NCBI GenBank assembly: GCA_051892875.1
Contig: JBJFGR010000036.1
Span: 1-18,662, forward strand
DNA length: 18,662 nucleotides
Direction of reading: 5' to 3'
Origin: JBJFGR01 sp051892875
Lineage (GTDB): Bacteria > Pseudomonadota > Gammaproteobacteria > Enterobacterales > Succinivibrionaceae
Within the stretch, counting starts at the first letter, position 1, and every line of letters begins with the position of its first letter. Shown one piece after another: positions 7,184-14,712 of the stretch. The notes under the pieces were generated by a model. The model did not search any database. It was not told the origin of the DNA and was given only the letters and a program-made list of their open reading frames with translations. Both the position numbers and the translations under genes were made by a program.

Positions 7184-8367
7184 TAAAAATTTTCATGCTT
7201 TTGATATGTTTTGTTTCTTTTATTTTTATAACTCCTTTTATCATTGATGATCCTGGCTATGTTTATTTATCTTTTATAAACTATTCAGTTCAATCTACTT
7301 TCGTGTCTTTTGTTATTCTTTCAATTCTTGTTTTATTAGTTTTTTGTTTAGTATGTAAAATTTTTAGTTTATTATTTAGCAAAATATTTTCTTATAAAAT
7401 ATTTTTTAAAATAAAAAATAAAGAAAAAGCTACTAAGAATGTATTTAATCAAGTTACATCAATAATAAATAATGACATTGATAAATCTCATGAATTTTTT
7501 GATAAATTGACGGATTTTAACTTAAGCTTTACAGCATCATTTTTATTAGATTTTTTATTTTATGCCAAGAAATTAAACCTTGAAGAATCTGAAAAGTATT
7601 TAGATGATTATTCAAATAAATTTAATTTACCACATTCTTCTTATATTATTTTAAAAATATGGAATTTATATAATCATAATAATTTTGAACAAGCTTATTT
7701 ATTATGTAAAGATTGTTTATTAAAAAATAAATCTCCAGCAATTACAGGTTTATTTTATAAATCTTGTATATCATCTATTCATTATGATGATATCATAAAA
7801 AATAGAAAACTATTTATTAGATATAATTTATTAAATGATGATGATTATTTTAAGTATATTATCAAACCTATACAAAATACAATATTAGAAATCTCTGATG
7901 TAAGCGTGTTAAAGAGTTTTTGTAATGAATTGCAAAATGATATTAGACACAGTGATTATGTTCTTGTTGCAATCGCCAATCAATACAATAAATTAGGAGA
8001 ATTTCGTATAGCAGAAAAACTTATTGCTAAAATAAAAAGTAAAATTTCAAAAGATATTTCTTATATTAAATATTTAGGTATATGGACTAGTTATTCATTA
8101 ACTCTATACGATTTTTTTGAGAAATTATTACTTGAAGATATAAGCAAAATAGAAAAAATTAAAATAATAAGAATACTTGTAACAATGGACTATTTGTCAC
8201 AAAAAACAATACAAAGTAAACATTTAGAATTTTTAGCTGATAAAGAATCTTTGCATTTGTTATCAAATGAAGATTTAATAGATTTAGCATTTTTTGCAAA
8301 TTCCTGTAATGAAATAGGTTTGTCTAATAGATTTTTGTCTTTTATGAAAGTAAATAGAATTGAATAA
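7180..8367 (+). CDS. hemY: HemY family TPR membrane protein
   Basis: Inner-membrane protein of the HemY family found with hemX. Length is 395 residues (E. coli 398). The HemY_N region is clear: membrane helix at about 3-20, the signature DDPGYVYLSF at about 23-32, and a second membrane helix at about 40-67. The remaining 330 residues are helical with TPR-like spacing (for example YNHNNFEQAYLLCKDCLLKNK and YNKLGEFRIAEKLIAKIKSK). This is not the protoporphyrinogen oxidase called HemY in Bacillus, and no FAD-binding motif is present. A role in late heme synthesis is proposed for the family but is not settled. The start overlaps the hemX stop by 4 bases (ATGA), implying translational coupling. 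Lys, Ile, Asn and Phe are very common, in line with the strong AT bias. Confidence 0.88.
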   Translation: MIKIFMLLICFVSFIFITPFIIDDPGYVYLSFINYSVQSTFVSFVILSILVLLVFCLVCKIFSLLFSKIFSYKIFFKIKNKEKATKNVFNQVTSIINNDIDKSHEFFDKLTDFNLSFTASFLLDFLFYAKKLNLEESEKYLDDYSNKFNLPHSSYIILKIWNLYNHNNFEQAYLLCKDCLLKNKSPAITGLFYKSCISSIHYDDIIKNRKLFIRYNLLNDDDYFKYIIKPIQNTILEISDVSVLKSFCNELQNDIRHSDYVLVAIANQYNKLGEFRIAEKLIAKIKSKISKDISYIKYLGIWTSYSLTLYDFFEKLLLEDISKIEKIKIIRILVTMDYLSQKTIQSKHLEFLADKESLHLLSNEDLIDLAFFANSCNEIGLSNRFLSFMKVNRIE

Positions 8368-8381
8368 TTAGGACTTTTATT

Positions 8382-10796
8382 TTGAATTCCAATATATTAC
8401 TTTTAGAAAGAAGATATTTATCAATGAATTCTGAAAGAATTCAATTATCTTTGGATATGATGTCAGAAAAAGGAAAACTTCTTTTTAAGTCTGTTCCTTT
8501 GTTATTGCATTTTAATCATTCTTCTTTACCCTGTTATGTAGGCGATGGTGTCCCTTCAGGGTTTGTTTGTTTTTCACCTAATGATGAGCAAATTCAGATT
8601 TTAGATATATTATCATCATTTACATTTAAAAATATTCCTAGTAGTGGTTTGGTAAATCATGGTCAGTTGGAATCATTGTTTTGTATGGGGAGTACTTCTT
8701 CTGTTGGTCAAGGACCTTTTTCAGATATTGATTATTGGTTATGTGTCTCAAAAAGTATGACGGAAGAAAAAATTTCCTTACTAGAAAAAAAATGTTTAGC
8801 AATTAAATTAATGGCTCTAAAACAGTACAATATGGAAATAAATTTTTTTATCGTAAAGGATAGCAAATTCAAAGAGCCAATGTATGAAAAAGTTGATTCC
8901 GAAAATTGTGGTAGTGCTCAACATCTGTTTTTATTAGATGAGTTTTATAGAAGTGTTATTTATTTGTGTGGTAAAAAACTTTTATGGATGGTTGTTCCAT
9001 CTTTACATGAATCTGATTATGAGGATTATACCGAAAAGTTATTTGCTAATAAAATTCTTAATAGGAATGAATGGATTGATTTTGGATGTGTTTCTAATAT
9101 ACCGACGGGTGAATACTATGGTTCAGCGTTATGGCTACTATATAAGGGTACAGACGCTCCATTTAAAGCTGTAATAAAGATTCTTTTAATGGAAATGTAT
9201 AGTTCTGAATATCCTAATACTGAACTTATTTCAATTAAAATTAAAAAGTATTTTCATGAAAATGATGAGTTCGGTTTAAATTGTGACTCTTATTATGTTA
9301 TTTACAAATCAATTTATAGCTATTTAAAAAGCAGAAATGATCAATCGAGAATAGATCTATTGAATTTTTGTTTTTATAGAAAAATTTCAGATGGAATATC
9401 TAGAATAGATAATTATCATGTAGCTAAGAAAAGAAAGAATTTTATTCAAAATTTATTAAAAAATTGGAAATGGACTCATGAGTATATTGAAAAAATAAAT
9501 CAAAGAAAAAATATATTAAGACTCAGAAATATGTATTACTCTATATTTAATGCACTTATGCAGAGTTATAAAGAATTGTTATCTTTTGGGGTTAAGAATA
9601 ATATTTCTGACACGATAAATTTTCAGGATATGAGTGTTTTAAGTAGAAAATTATACTCTAAGTTTGATAAATTTAGTGGAAAAATAGAACTTTATACTTT
9701 AGAAAAAACAGATAAACCATACGAAGGAACTGTTTCATTTATAAATGTATTAAATTCAAATGTATGCAAAAACGGTTGTTATGTATATAAACAAGGTTTT
9801 GATGCGACATTATTGCTAGGTGCAAAACCTATTGCTTATTTTGAAAACTTGTCAATAGCCATTGTTTCTTTGTTTTTTAATGGAGTTATTGAGCCTAAAA
9901 CAAATTTATTTTTGTATAATTACAAAGGTACTGATAATGAGAAAATTAATGTATTTTTAAATAGTTTGCAAAAAAAATTTTGTTCTTATAAGATTCCTTT
10001 TACAAATGATACATTATTAAAACCCGCTTTAATAAAAAAGAGTATTGTTTATATTAATTTATTGAATGATCCTACTAATTATGAAAATTATGTACATATA
10101 GGTAGAGAAACTCCTAATGTTAACATATTTTCTTTAAAACCTTTTAATAAAAGTATGATAGGTTCTATAACTATAGTTTTAACGAATACATGGAATGAAG
10201 TTATTTGTAAATCATACGAAGGTGTAGATTGTTTTGTTAATTTTTTAAGAGATTTAGGAACATTTTTTTCAGCTGGGTGCAGATTCACAGAGGAAATAGA
10301 GTGTGAAGTGTTGAGTTGTCATATGCAAGTTTTAATTCAACAGCAATTCCTAAATATTGTTAATAGATGTTTGAATAGTTTAAAATCAAGAACAAATGAT
10401 AGTTTTTTATTAGTAATTGAAAATAGTGAAAATTTTATAAATATAAATAGAAGAAGTATAACTGTAGGTACAAAGGAAAACAAAGAATATTTAGGTAATT
10501 CTTTAAAAATACCAACGATAATAGATGAAAATATTATGTATGGTTGTATACAATATTTTTTTATAAAAGAAAATTTTAATGAATATTTTATCTATGAAGT
10601 TGATGATAAACTAGATATAAAAATTGTTCATTATAATGGTTTTATTTCTTCATTAATTCAAAATATCAACTTACATTATTCAAAAGTTATTGATATTGAA
10701 ATAGCAAAGAATATAAAATACAAACAGTATTTTAATTTACCACAATTTTTTTACGTAGATTTGAAAAAAAATACAATTAGCCCTTTAATCATATAG
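8382..10796 (+). CDS. cyaA: Class I adenylate cyclase
   Basis: Makes cAMP from ATP. It is homologous to E. coli CyaA over its whole length. The nucleotidyltransferase core has GSTSSVGQ at 103-110, then S114, D115 and D117 in SDIDYWLC. Further signatures are NCGSAQHLFLLDEFYRS, NEWIDFG, EYYGSALWLLYKG, the MQSYKELL and RKLYSKF region, and the C-terminal FNLPQFF. The start is TTG at 8382, because TTAGGA lies 8 bases upstream and the added residues align with the first helix of the E. coli protein. The next ATG (8424) would delete that helix. E. coli cyaA also uses a TTG start. The protein is 804 residues against 848: it stops soon after NLPQFF, so most of the E. coli regulatory C-terminal tail is missing. 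cAMP signalling implies a CRP-type receptor elsewhere. The next gene, lptM, starts 6 bases on. Confidence 0.95.
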   Translation: MNSNILLLERRYLSMNSERIQLSLDMMSEKGKLLFKSVPLLLHFNHSSLPCYVGDGVPSGFVCFSPNDEQIQILDILSSFTFKNIPSSGLVNHGQLESLFCMGSTSSVGQGPFSDIDYWLCVSKSMTEEKISLLEKKCLAIKLMALKQYNMEINFFIVKDSKFKEPMYEKVDSENCGSAQHLFLLDEFYRSVIYLCGKKLLWMVVPSLHESDYEDYTEKLFANKILNRNEWIDFGCVSNIPTGEYYGSALWLLYKGTDAPFKAVIKILLMEMYSSEYPNTELISIKIKKYFHENDEFGLNCDSYYVIYKSIYSYLKSRNDQSRIDLLNFCFYRKISDGISRIDNYHVAKKRKNFIQNLLKNWKWTHEYIEKINQRKNILRLRNMYYSIFNALMQSYKELLSFGVKNNISDTINFQDMSVLSRKLYSKFDKFSGKIELYTLEKTDKPYEGTVSFINVLNSNVCKNGCYVYKQGFDATLLLGAKPIAYFENLSIAIVSLFFNGVIEPKTNLFLYNYKGTDNEKINVFLNSLQKKFCSYKIPFTNDTLLKPALIKKSIVYINLLNDPTNYENYVHIGRETPNVNIFSLKPFNKSMIGSITIVLTNTWNEVICKSYEGVDCFVNFLRDLGTFFSAGCRFTEEIECEVLSCHMQVLIQQQFLNIVNRCLNSLKSRTNDSFLLVIENSENFININRRSITVGTKENKEYLGNSLKIPTIIDENIMYGCIQYFFIKENFNEYFIYEVDDKLDIKIVHYNGFISSLIQNINLHYSKVIDIEIAKNIKYKQYFNLPQFFYVDLKKNTISPLII

Positions 10797-10802
10797 AGAA
10801 TA

Positions 10803-10931
10803 ATGATAATGTGTAAAATTATAATTTTTAGTGTTGTGACTGTAATATTTTTTACAGGATGTGGTTTGAAAGGTGATTTGTATATAGATAGAGAAGAACA
10901 AAGCACAGAAAAAGTTTTTAATGAAAAGTAG
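10803..10931 (+). CDS. lptM: LptM (YifL/LppL) small lipoprotein
   Basis: A 42-codon gene between cyaA and lysA. It encodes a signal peptide (MIMCKIIIF onward), the lipobox FTGC with lipidated C20, and GLKGDLY right after the cysteine. CGLKGxLY is the hallmark of the YifL/LptM family. LptM is known to bind the LptD-LptE translocon and assist LptD disulfide maturation at the outer membrane. Start is ATG 10803 or the in-frame ATG at 10809. Ribosome site is weak, and the gene lies 6 bases after cyaA, so coupling is likely. The tail after the motif is short, acidic and basic, without the proline-rich stretch of many homologues. The location upstream of lysA and dapF agrees with Pseudomonas lppL. 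Confidence 0.88.
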   Translation: MIMCKIIIFSVVTVIFFTGCGLKGDLYIDREEQSTEKVFNEK

Positions 10932-10941
10932 TGAGGTATAT

Positions 10942-12189
10942 ATGAGTTTTTGTAAGATTGATAGTAGTGGTGTATGTTGTATTGAAAATGTGAAGTGTGA
11001 TTTTTTAGCAAATAATTATGGTACACCATTATACGTATATTCAAAGAATGATATTTTAAAGAATTTTGATAGTTATAATAATTCTGCAGAGGGTATTGAT
11101 CATTTAATATGTTATGCTGTAAAGGCTAATTCAAATATTGCTATTTTACAAATTTTATCAGAAAAAGGTGCAGGATTTGATATTGTGTCAAAAGGAGAGC
11201 TTGCTCGAGTTATACAAGCAGGAGGCGATCCTAAAAAAGTTGTTTATTCTGGAGTAGCGAAAAGAGTTGATGAAATTGAATATGCACTTGATAAAGAAAT
11301 TTTATGTTTTAATGTGGAATCAGAATCTGAATTATATAGAATAAATGAAGTAGCCAAAAAAAAAGGTGTTAAAGCACCAATTTCAATAAGAGTTAATCCA
11401 GATGTTGATGCTGGTACTCATCCTTACATTTCAACAGGTTTAAAGAGTAATAAGTTTGGTATTACAGTAGATAAAGCATACGAACTATATGTTGCTTGTA
11501 ATAATTTAGAAAATATAGAAATCAAAGGTATAGATTGTCATATTGGATCACAACTTACTTCATTAGCACCATTTGCAGATGCTCTTGATAGATTATTAAT
11601 TTTGATTAAAAAGTTAGAAAATATAGGAATAAAATTGCATCACATTGATGTTGGAGGGGGATTAGGGGTTGATTATAAAGATGAGATTCCTCCAACACCA
11701 TGTGAATATATGAATGTAATCAAAGATAAATTAAAAGATTTAAAATTAAAGTTAATATGTGAACCTGGTCGTTCAATGGTAGCAAATGCAGGCTATTTGA
11801 TAACTAAAGTTGAGTATATCAAAGAAGGTGAAACAACTAATTTCTGTATAGTAGATGCTGCTATGAATGATATGATTAGACCATCTTTATACAGTGCATG
11901 GATGAATATTGAAACAGTATATAAAAATTCAGAAGAACCTAAGAAAATTTATAATATTGTAGGTCCTATATGTGAAACAGGTGATTTTTTAGGAAAAGAA
12001 CGAGAATTATCTGTGAAAGAAGGTGAGTACCTGATTCAATCAGGAGCTGGGGCGTATGGCTTCTCTATGTCTTCTAATTACAATTCAAGACCAAGAGCTG
12101 CTGAAGTTATGGTAGATAATGATAATGTTACTGTAATTAGAGATAGAGAAACTATAGAACAATTATGGCAGGGAGAACATAGGGTTTAG
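10942..12189 (+). CDS. lysA: Diaminopimelate decarboxylase
   Basis: PLP enzyme of fold type III that decarboxylates meso-diaminopimelate to L-lysine. From the chosen ATG, K61 in YAVKAN is the PLP lysine. HIGSQ begins at H200, GGGLG at 238-242 and EPGRS at 274-278 (R277). CETGD at 344-348 carries the catalytic Cys from the partner subunit, and Y372 lies in GAYGFSMSS. An upstream in-frame ATG at 10921 lies within lptM. I prefer ATG 10942: GTGAGG is 5 bases before it, and the resulting 415 residues equal the usual Pseudomonas-type length. A run of nine A (11356-11364) encodes Lys-Lys-Lys. lysA and dapF share meso-DAP as substrate and product, so this pair splits flow between lysine and peptidoglycan. 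The dapF start is 4 bases after the stop. Confidence 0.96.
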   Translation: MSFCKIDSSGVCCIENVKCDFLANNYGTPLYVYSKNDILKNFDSYNNSAEGIDHLICYAVKANSNIAILQILSEKGAGFDIVSKGELARVIQAGGDPKKVVYSGVAKRVDEIEYALDKEILCFNVESESELYRINEVAKKKGVKAPISIRVNPDVDAGTHPYISTGLKSNKFGITVDKAYELYVACNNLENIEIKGIDCHIGSQLTSLAPFADALDRLLILIKKLENIGIKLHHIDVGGGLGVDYKDEIPPTPCEYMNVIKDKLKDLKLKLICEPGRSMVANAGYLITKVEYIKEGETTNFCIVDAAMNDMIRPSLYSAWMNIETVYKNSEEPKKIYNIVGPICETGDFLGKERELSVKEGEYLIQSGAGAYGFSMSSNYNSRPRAAEVMVDNDNVTVIRDRETIEQLWQGEHRV

Positions 12190-12193
12190 TTTC

Positions 12194-13024
12194 ATGTTTA
12201 TTAAATTCTCAAAAATGCATGGATTAGGTAATGACTTTGTTGTTATTGATGCAGTTACTCAAAAGTTTTATTTATCTCAAAATAAAATTAAACAACTTTC
12301 TGATCGCCATTTTGGTATAGGTTTTGATCAATTGCTAATTGTAGAACCTCCATATGATCCCAATATAGATTTCCATTATCGCATATTTAATGCTGATGGT
12401 TCTGAAGTTCAGCAATGTGGTAATGGTGCTCGTTGCTTTGCTAAATTCGTTCTTTTAAAAGGGTTAATAAATAAAAAAGAAATCAATGTTTCGACTGTTA
12501 GTGGAAAGATAATTTTAACTGTAACAGATGATTGTTTAATAACTGTAAATATGGGAAAACCAAAATTTGAACCTGAATCGTTACCTTTTAAAGCACCAAA
12601 AAAAGAAAAAACATACATACTTCAGAGTGAACATGGTACTTTCTTATGTGGTTGTGTGTCCATGGGAAACCCTCATTGTGTTATTGAAGTTGATAATGTA
12701 AAAAATACTGACGTAGCCTCAATAGGGGCATCAATAGAAAATCATCAAAGATTTCCTCAAAGAGTTAATGTTGGTTTTATGCAAATAGTAGATCAACATG
12801 AAATTTTTTTGAGAGTATATGAACGTGGTGCAGCAGAAACATTAGCTTGTGGAACTGGAGCGTGTGCAGCAACTGTTGTCGGTATTGATCAAGGAAAATT
12901 AGTTTCTCCTGTTTTGGTTCATTTACCTGGTGGCGATTTACATATAAAATGGGCTAATGAAAATGAATCAGTTATGATGACTGGGCCTGCTGAACTAGTT
13001 TATGATGGGGTTATAGAAATATAA
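12194..13024 (+). CDS. dapF: Diaminopimelate epimerase
   Basis: Cofactor-free epimerase that converts LL-diaminopimelate to the meso form used for lysine (LysA) and for peptidoglycan (MurE). Length 276 (E. coli 274). The two catalytic cysteines are present: C75 in QQCGNGARC and C219 in ACGTGACAA. The N-terminal FSKMHGLGNDFVVID and the GNPHCVIEV segment are family signatures. The ATG sits 4 bases after lysA, with AGGG about 8 bases upstream overlapping the end of lysA. The next gene, xerC, starts 9 bases later. In Pseudomonas and Enterobacteria a DUF484 gene lies between dapF and xerC. It is absent here. Confidence 0.97.
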   Translation: MFIKFSKMHGLGNDFVVIDAVTQKFYLSQNKIKQLSDRHFGIGFDQLLIVEPPYDPNIDFHYRIFNADGSEVQQCGNGARCFAKFVLLKGLINKKEINVSTVSGKIILTVTDDCLITVNMGKPKFEPESLPFKAPKKEKTYILQSEHGTFLCGCVSMGNPHCVIEVDNVKNTDVASIGASIENHQRFPQRVNVGFMQIVDQHEIFLRVYERGAAETLACGTGACAATVVGIDQGKLVSPVLVHLPGGDLHIKWANENESVMMTGPAELVYDGVIEI

Positions 13025-13033
13025 AACAAGTAA

Positions 13034-13990
13034 ATGGATGATAATTTATTAAAAGATAAAGTTGTAGATTTTTTAACTTACTTAAAGAATCAGAAAAACT
13101 ACAGTGAATTCACTATAAAGACCTATCAAAGGGTTCTTTTTAGAGTAATTTCTTTTTTTCAAAAAACTAAACCTTTGTTAAAAGGGTGGGATGAATTATC
13201 ATCTGAAGATTTTAAATTGTTAATACGTAATATTGAAAGGGTTGATGGATCAAAAAATAATTTAAATAATGAAGGTTTATCAAATAGAACAAAAGCACAT
13301 ACACTAAGTACATTAAAAAGTTTTTATAAGTATATGTGTGATTATAAAATATTAAATGAGAATCCTATTGCTAATATAAAAACACCAAAATTTTCAGTCT
13401 ATTTGCCAAAATATATTTCTAATGACGCTTTTAAAAAATTAATTGAATTACCTTCAAATCCAACTTTTAATGATTATAGGGATAATGCTATATTAGAAGT
13501 ATTATATTCATGTGGTATTCGTGTTTCTGAATTAGTTTCCATAAAGATCTCTGATATAGATTTTGATTTAAATGAAATACGTATTGTTGGAAAAGGTAAT
13601 AAAGAACGAATAGTACCTTTTGGTTTATATGCAAAAGAGTCTATACAGAAATGGATGGATGTGAGACAGTTTTTTAATCCAAAAGCTGATAATTTATTCA
13701 TTAATAAGTTTGGCGCAAAGTTAAGTACTAGGGCTATTCAGTTAATGATGAAAAAAGTATGTTTAAAAAATTCGTCACCAGAGATACCAAAAGGTTTAAC
13801 TCCACATAAATTAAGACACTCTTTTGCAACAGAATTGTTATCTAATAGTACCGATTTAAGGATTGTTCAAGAGTTATTAGGGCATTCATCTTTAGCGTCT
13901 ACGCAAGTTTATTTGCATTTAGATGTTAATAAAATAAAAAAAGAATATCAAAATGCACATCCTTTAACAAAAGATAAAAATACTAAATGA
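13034..13990 (+). CDS. xerC: Tyrosine site-specific recombinase XerC
   Basis: Chromosome dimer resolvase subunit, which acts with XerD at dif. All six catalytic positions are visible: R163 (CGIRVSEL), K187 (GKGNKER), H258 and R261 (HKLRHSFA), H284 (LLGHSS) and nucleophile Y293 (QVYLHLD). An N-terminal SAM-like core-binding domain (about 5-115) has the family's KNYSEFTIKTYQRVL pattern. Length 318 is slightly above the 298 of E. coli, partly from an Asn/Lys-rich insertion near residues 70-82. The call of XerC over XerD rests on the dapF-xerC-yigB-uvrD order, a conserved XerC location. No integrase-type attachment site or mobile element borders it. There is no strong Shine-Dalgarno sequence. Its stop overlaps the next start in ATGA. 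Confidence 0.9.
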   Translation: MDDNLLKDKVVDFLTYLKNQKNYSEFTIKTYQRVLFRVISFFQKTKPLLKGWDELSSEDFKLLIRNIERVDGSKNNLNNEGLSNRTKAHTLSTLKSFYKYMCDYKILNENPIANIKTPKFSVYLPKYISNDAFKKLIELPSNPTFNDYRDNAILEVLYSCGIRVSELVSIKISDIDFDLNEIRIVGKGNKERIVPFGLYAKESIQKWMDVRQFFNPKADNLFINKFGAKLSTRAIQLMMKKVCLKNSSPEIPKGLTPHKLRHSFATELLSNSTDLRIVQELLGHSSLASTQVYLHLDVNKIKKEYQNAHPLTKDKNTK

Positions 13991-14706
13991 TAATTTATGA
14001 AAAAATACCAAAAGTAAAATGTATATCCTTTGATTTAGATGATACATTATATGATAACAAAGGAAATGTTGAAAGAGCTGAAGATTTTGTATTTAATTAT
14101 ATTTTTGAACACTATATTTCTCAAACTACGGTTGATTATTTAAAAAAATATTATCAAATAATAAAAAATGATTTTTGTAATAATTTTCCTTGGTTATTGA
14201 GTGATGTTTCTTTATGTAGGTATTTTATACTAAAGCATATGTTAGAATATTTTTCTAATTATAATCATAATTTGTCTTCAATAATTTCACAAGAACTAGT
14301 TAATTTATTTATAAAGGAAAGATCCGTAATTAATGTTTCACGTGAAACATTGGTTACTTTAGAAAAATTATCAAAAAAATATTTGTTAGTCGCAATAACA
14401 AATGGAAACTTAGATATAAAAAAAACTATTTTATACGAATATTTTAGTGGTGTGTTTTTTGCTAATATAAACCAATTATGTAAACCTCATAAAGATATGT
14501 TTTACATTGTTTGCAAATTGTATAATATAAAACCATATGAATTATGTCATATAGGTGATGATCCTATTACTGATGTGTATGGAGCAAAGTCGTTTGGTGC
14601 AAGCGTAATTTTTCAGCAACAATATATAAATAAATCACAAAGTTTAAAAATAATTCCTAACATATGTATAGATAAAATAAGTGAGTTAACAGAGATTTTT
14701 AGGTGA
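13987..14706 (+). CDS. yigB: HAD-family hydrolase, YigB-like phosphatase
   Basis: Haloacid dehalogenase superfamily phosphatase. Motif I is FDLDDTLYD with nucleophile D16 and acid D18. Motif II is AITNGN with T138, motif III has K166 (CKPHKD), and motif IV is HIGDDPITD with D191, D192 and D196. The 239-residue length and the LVAITNGN and GDDxxTD wording match E. coli YigB (238 aa). YigB can hydrolyse FMN and 5-amino-6-(5-phosphoribitylamino)uracil, a riboflavin intermediate. The exact substrate here is inferred only. It starts inside the xerC stop (ATGA) and ends 6 bases before uvrD, the same order as in E. coli. A palindrome identical to parS spans codons 116-122, so this part of the gene may be held by selection on DNA as well as protein. 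Confidence 0.85.
   Translation: MIIYEKIPKVKCISFDLDDTLYDNKGNVERAEDFVFNYIFEHYISQTTVDYLKKYYQIIKNDFCNNFPWLLSDVSLCRYFILKHMLEYFSNYNHNLSSIISQELVNLFIKERSVINVSRETLVTLEKLSKKYLLVAITNGNLDIKKTILYEYFSGVFFANINQLCKPHKDMFYIVCKLYNIKPYELCHIGDDPITDVYGAKSFGASVIFQQQYINKSQSLKIIPNICIDKISELTEIFR
14332..14351. other. Putative parS site (ParB-binding centromere) inside the yigB-like gene
   Basis: The core TGTTTCACGTGAAACA (14334-14349) is identical to the canonical bacterial parS 16-mer bound by chromosomal ParB/Spo0J. It lies in a 20-bp perfect palindrome, with two further A/T pairs on each side. It encodes N-V-S-R-E-T-L at residues 116-122. parS sites commonly sit within coding genes near oriC. No parA or parB is in the window. 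Confidence 0.85.
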
Positions 14707-14712
14707 AGAGTT

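Noticed and set aside
10751..11044. 97-codon minus-strand reading frame over the cyaA end, lptM and lysA start
   Set aside because: No ribosome site or recognisable motif. It is antisense to lptM and lysA, whose motifs are clear.
13034..13990. Tyrosine recombinase as a sign of an integrated element
   Set aside because: Its neighbours dapF, yigB and uvrD are the conserved XerC setting, and no attachment repeats or phage genes are present.
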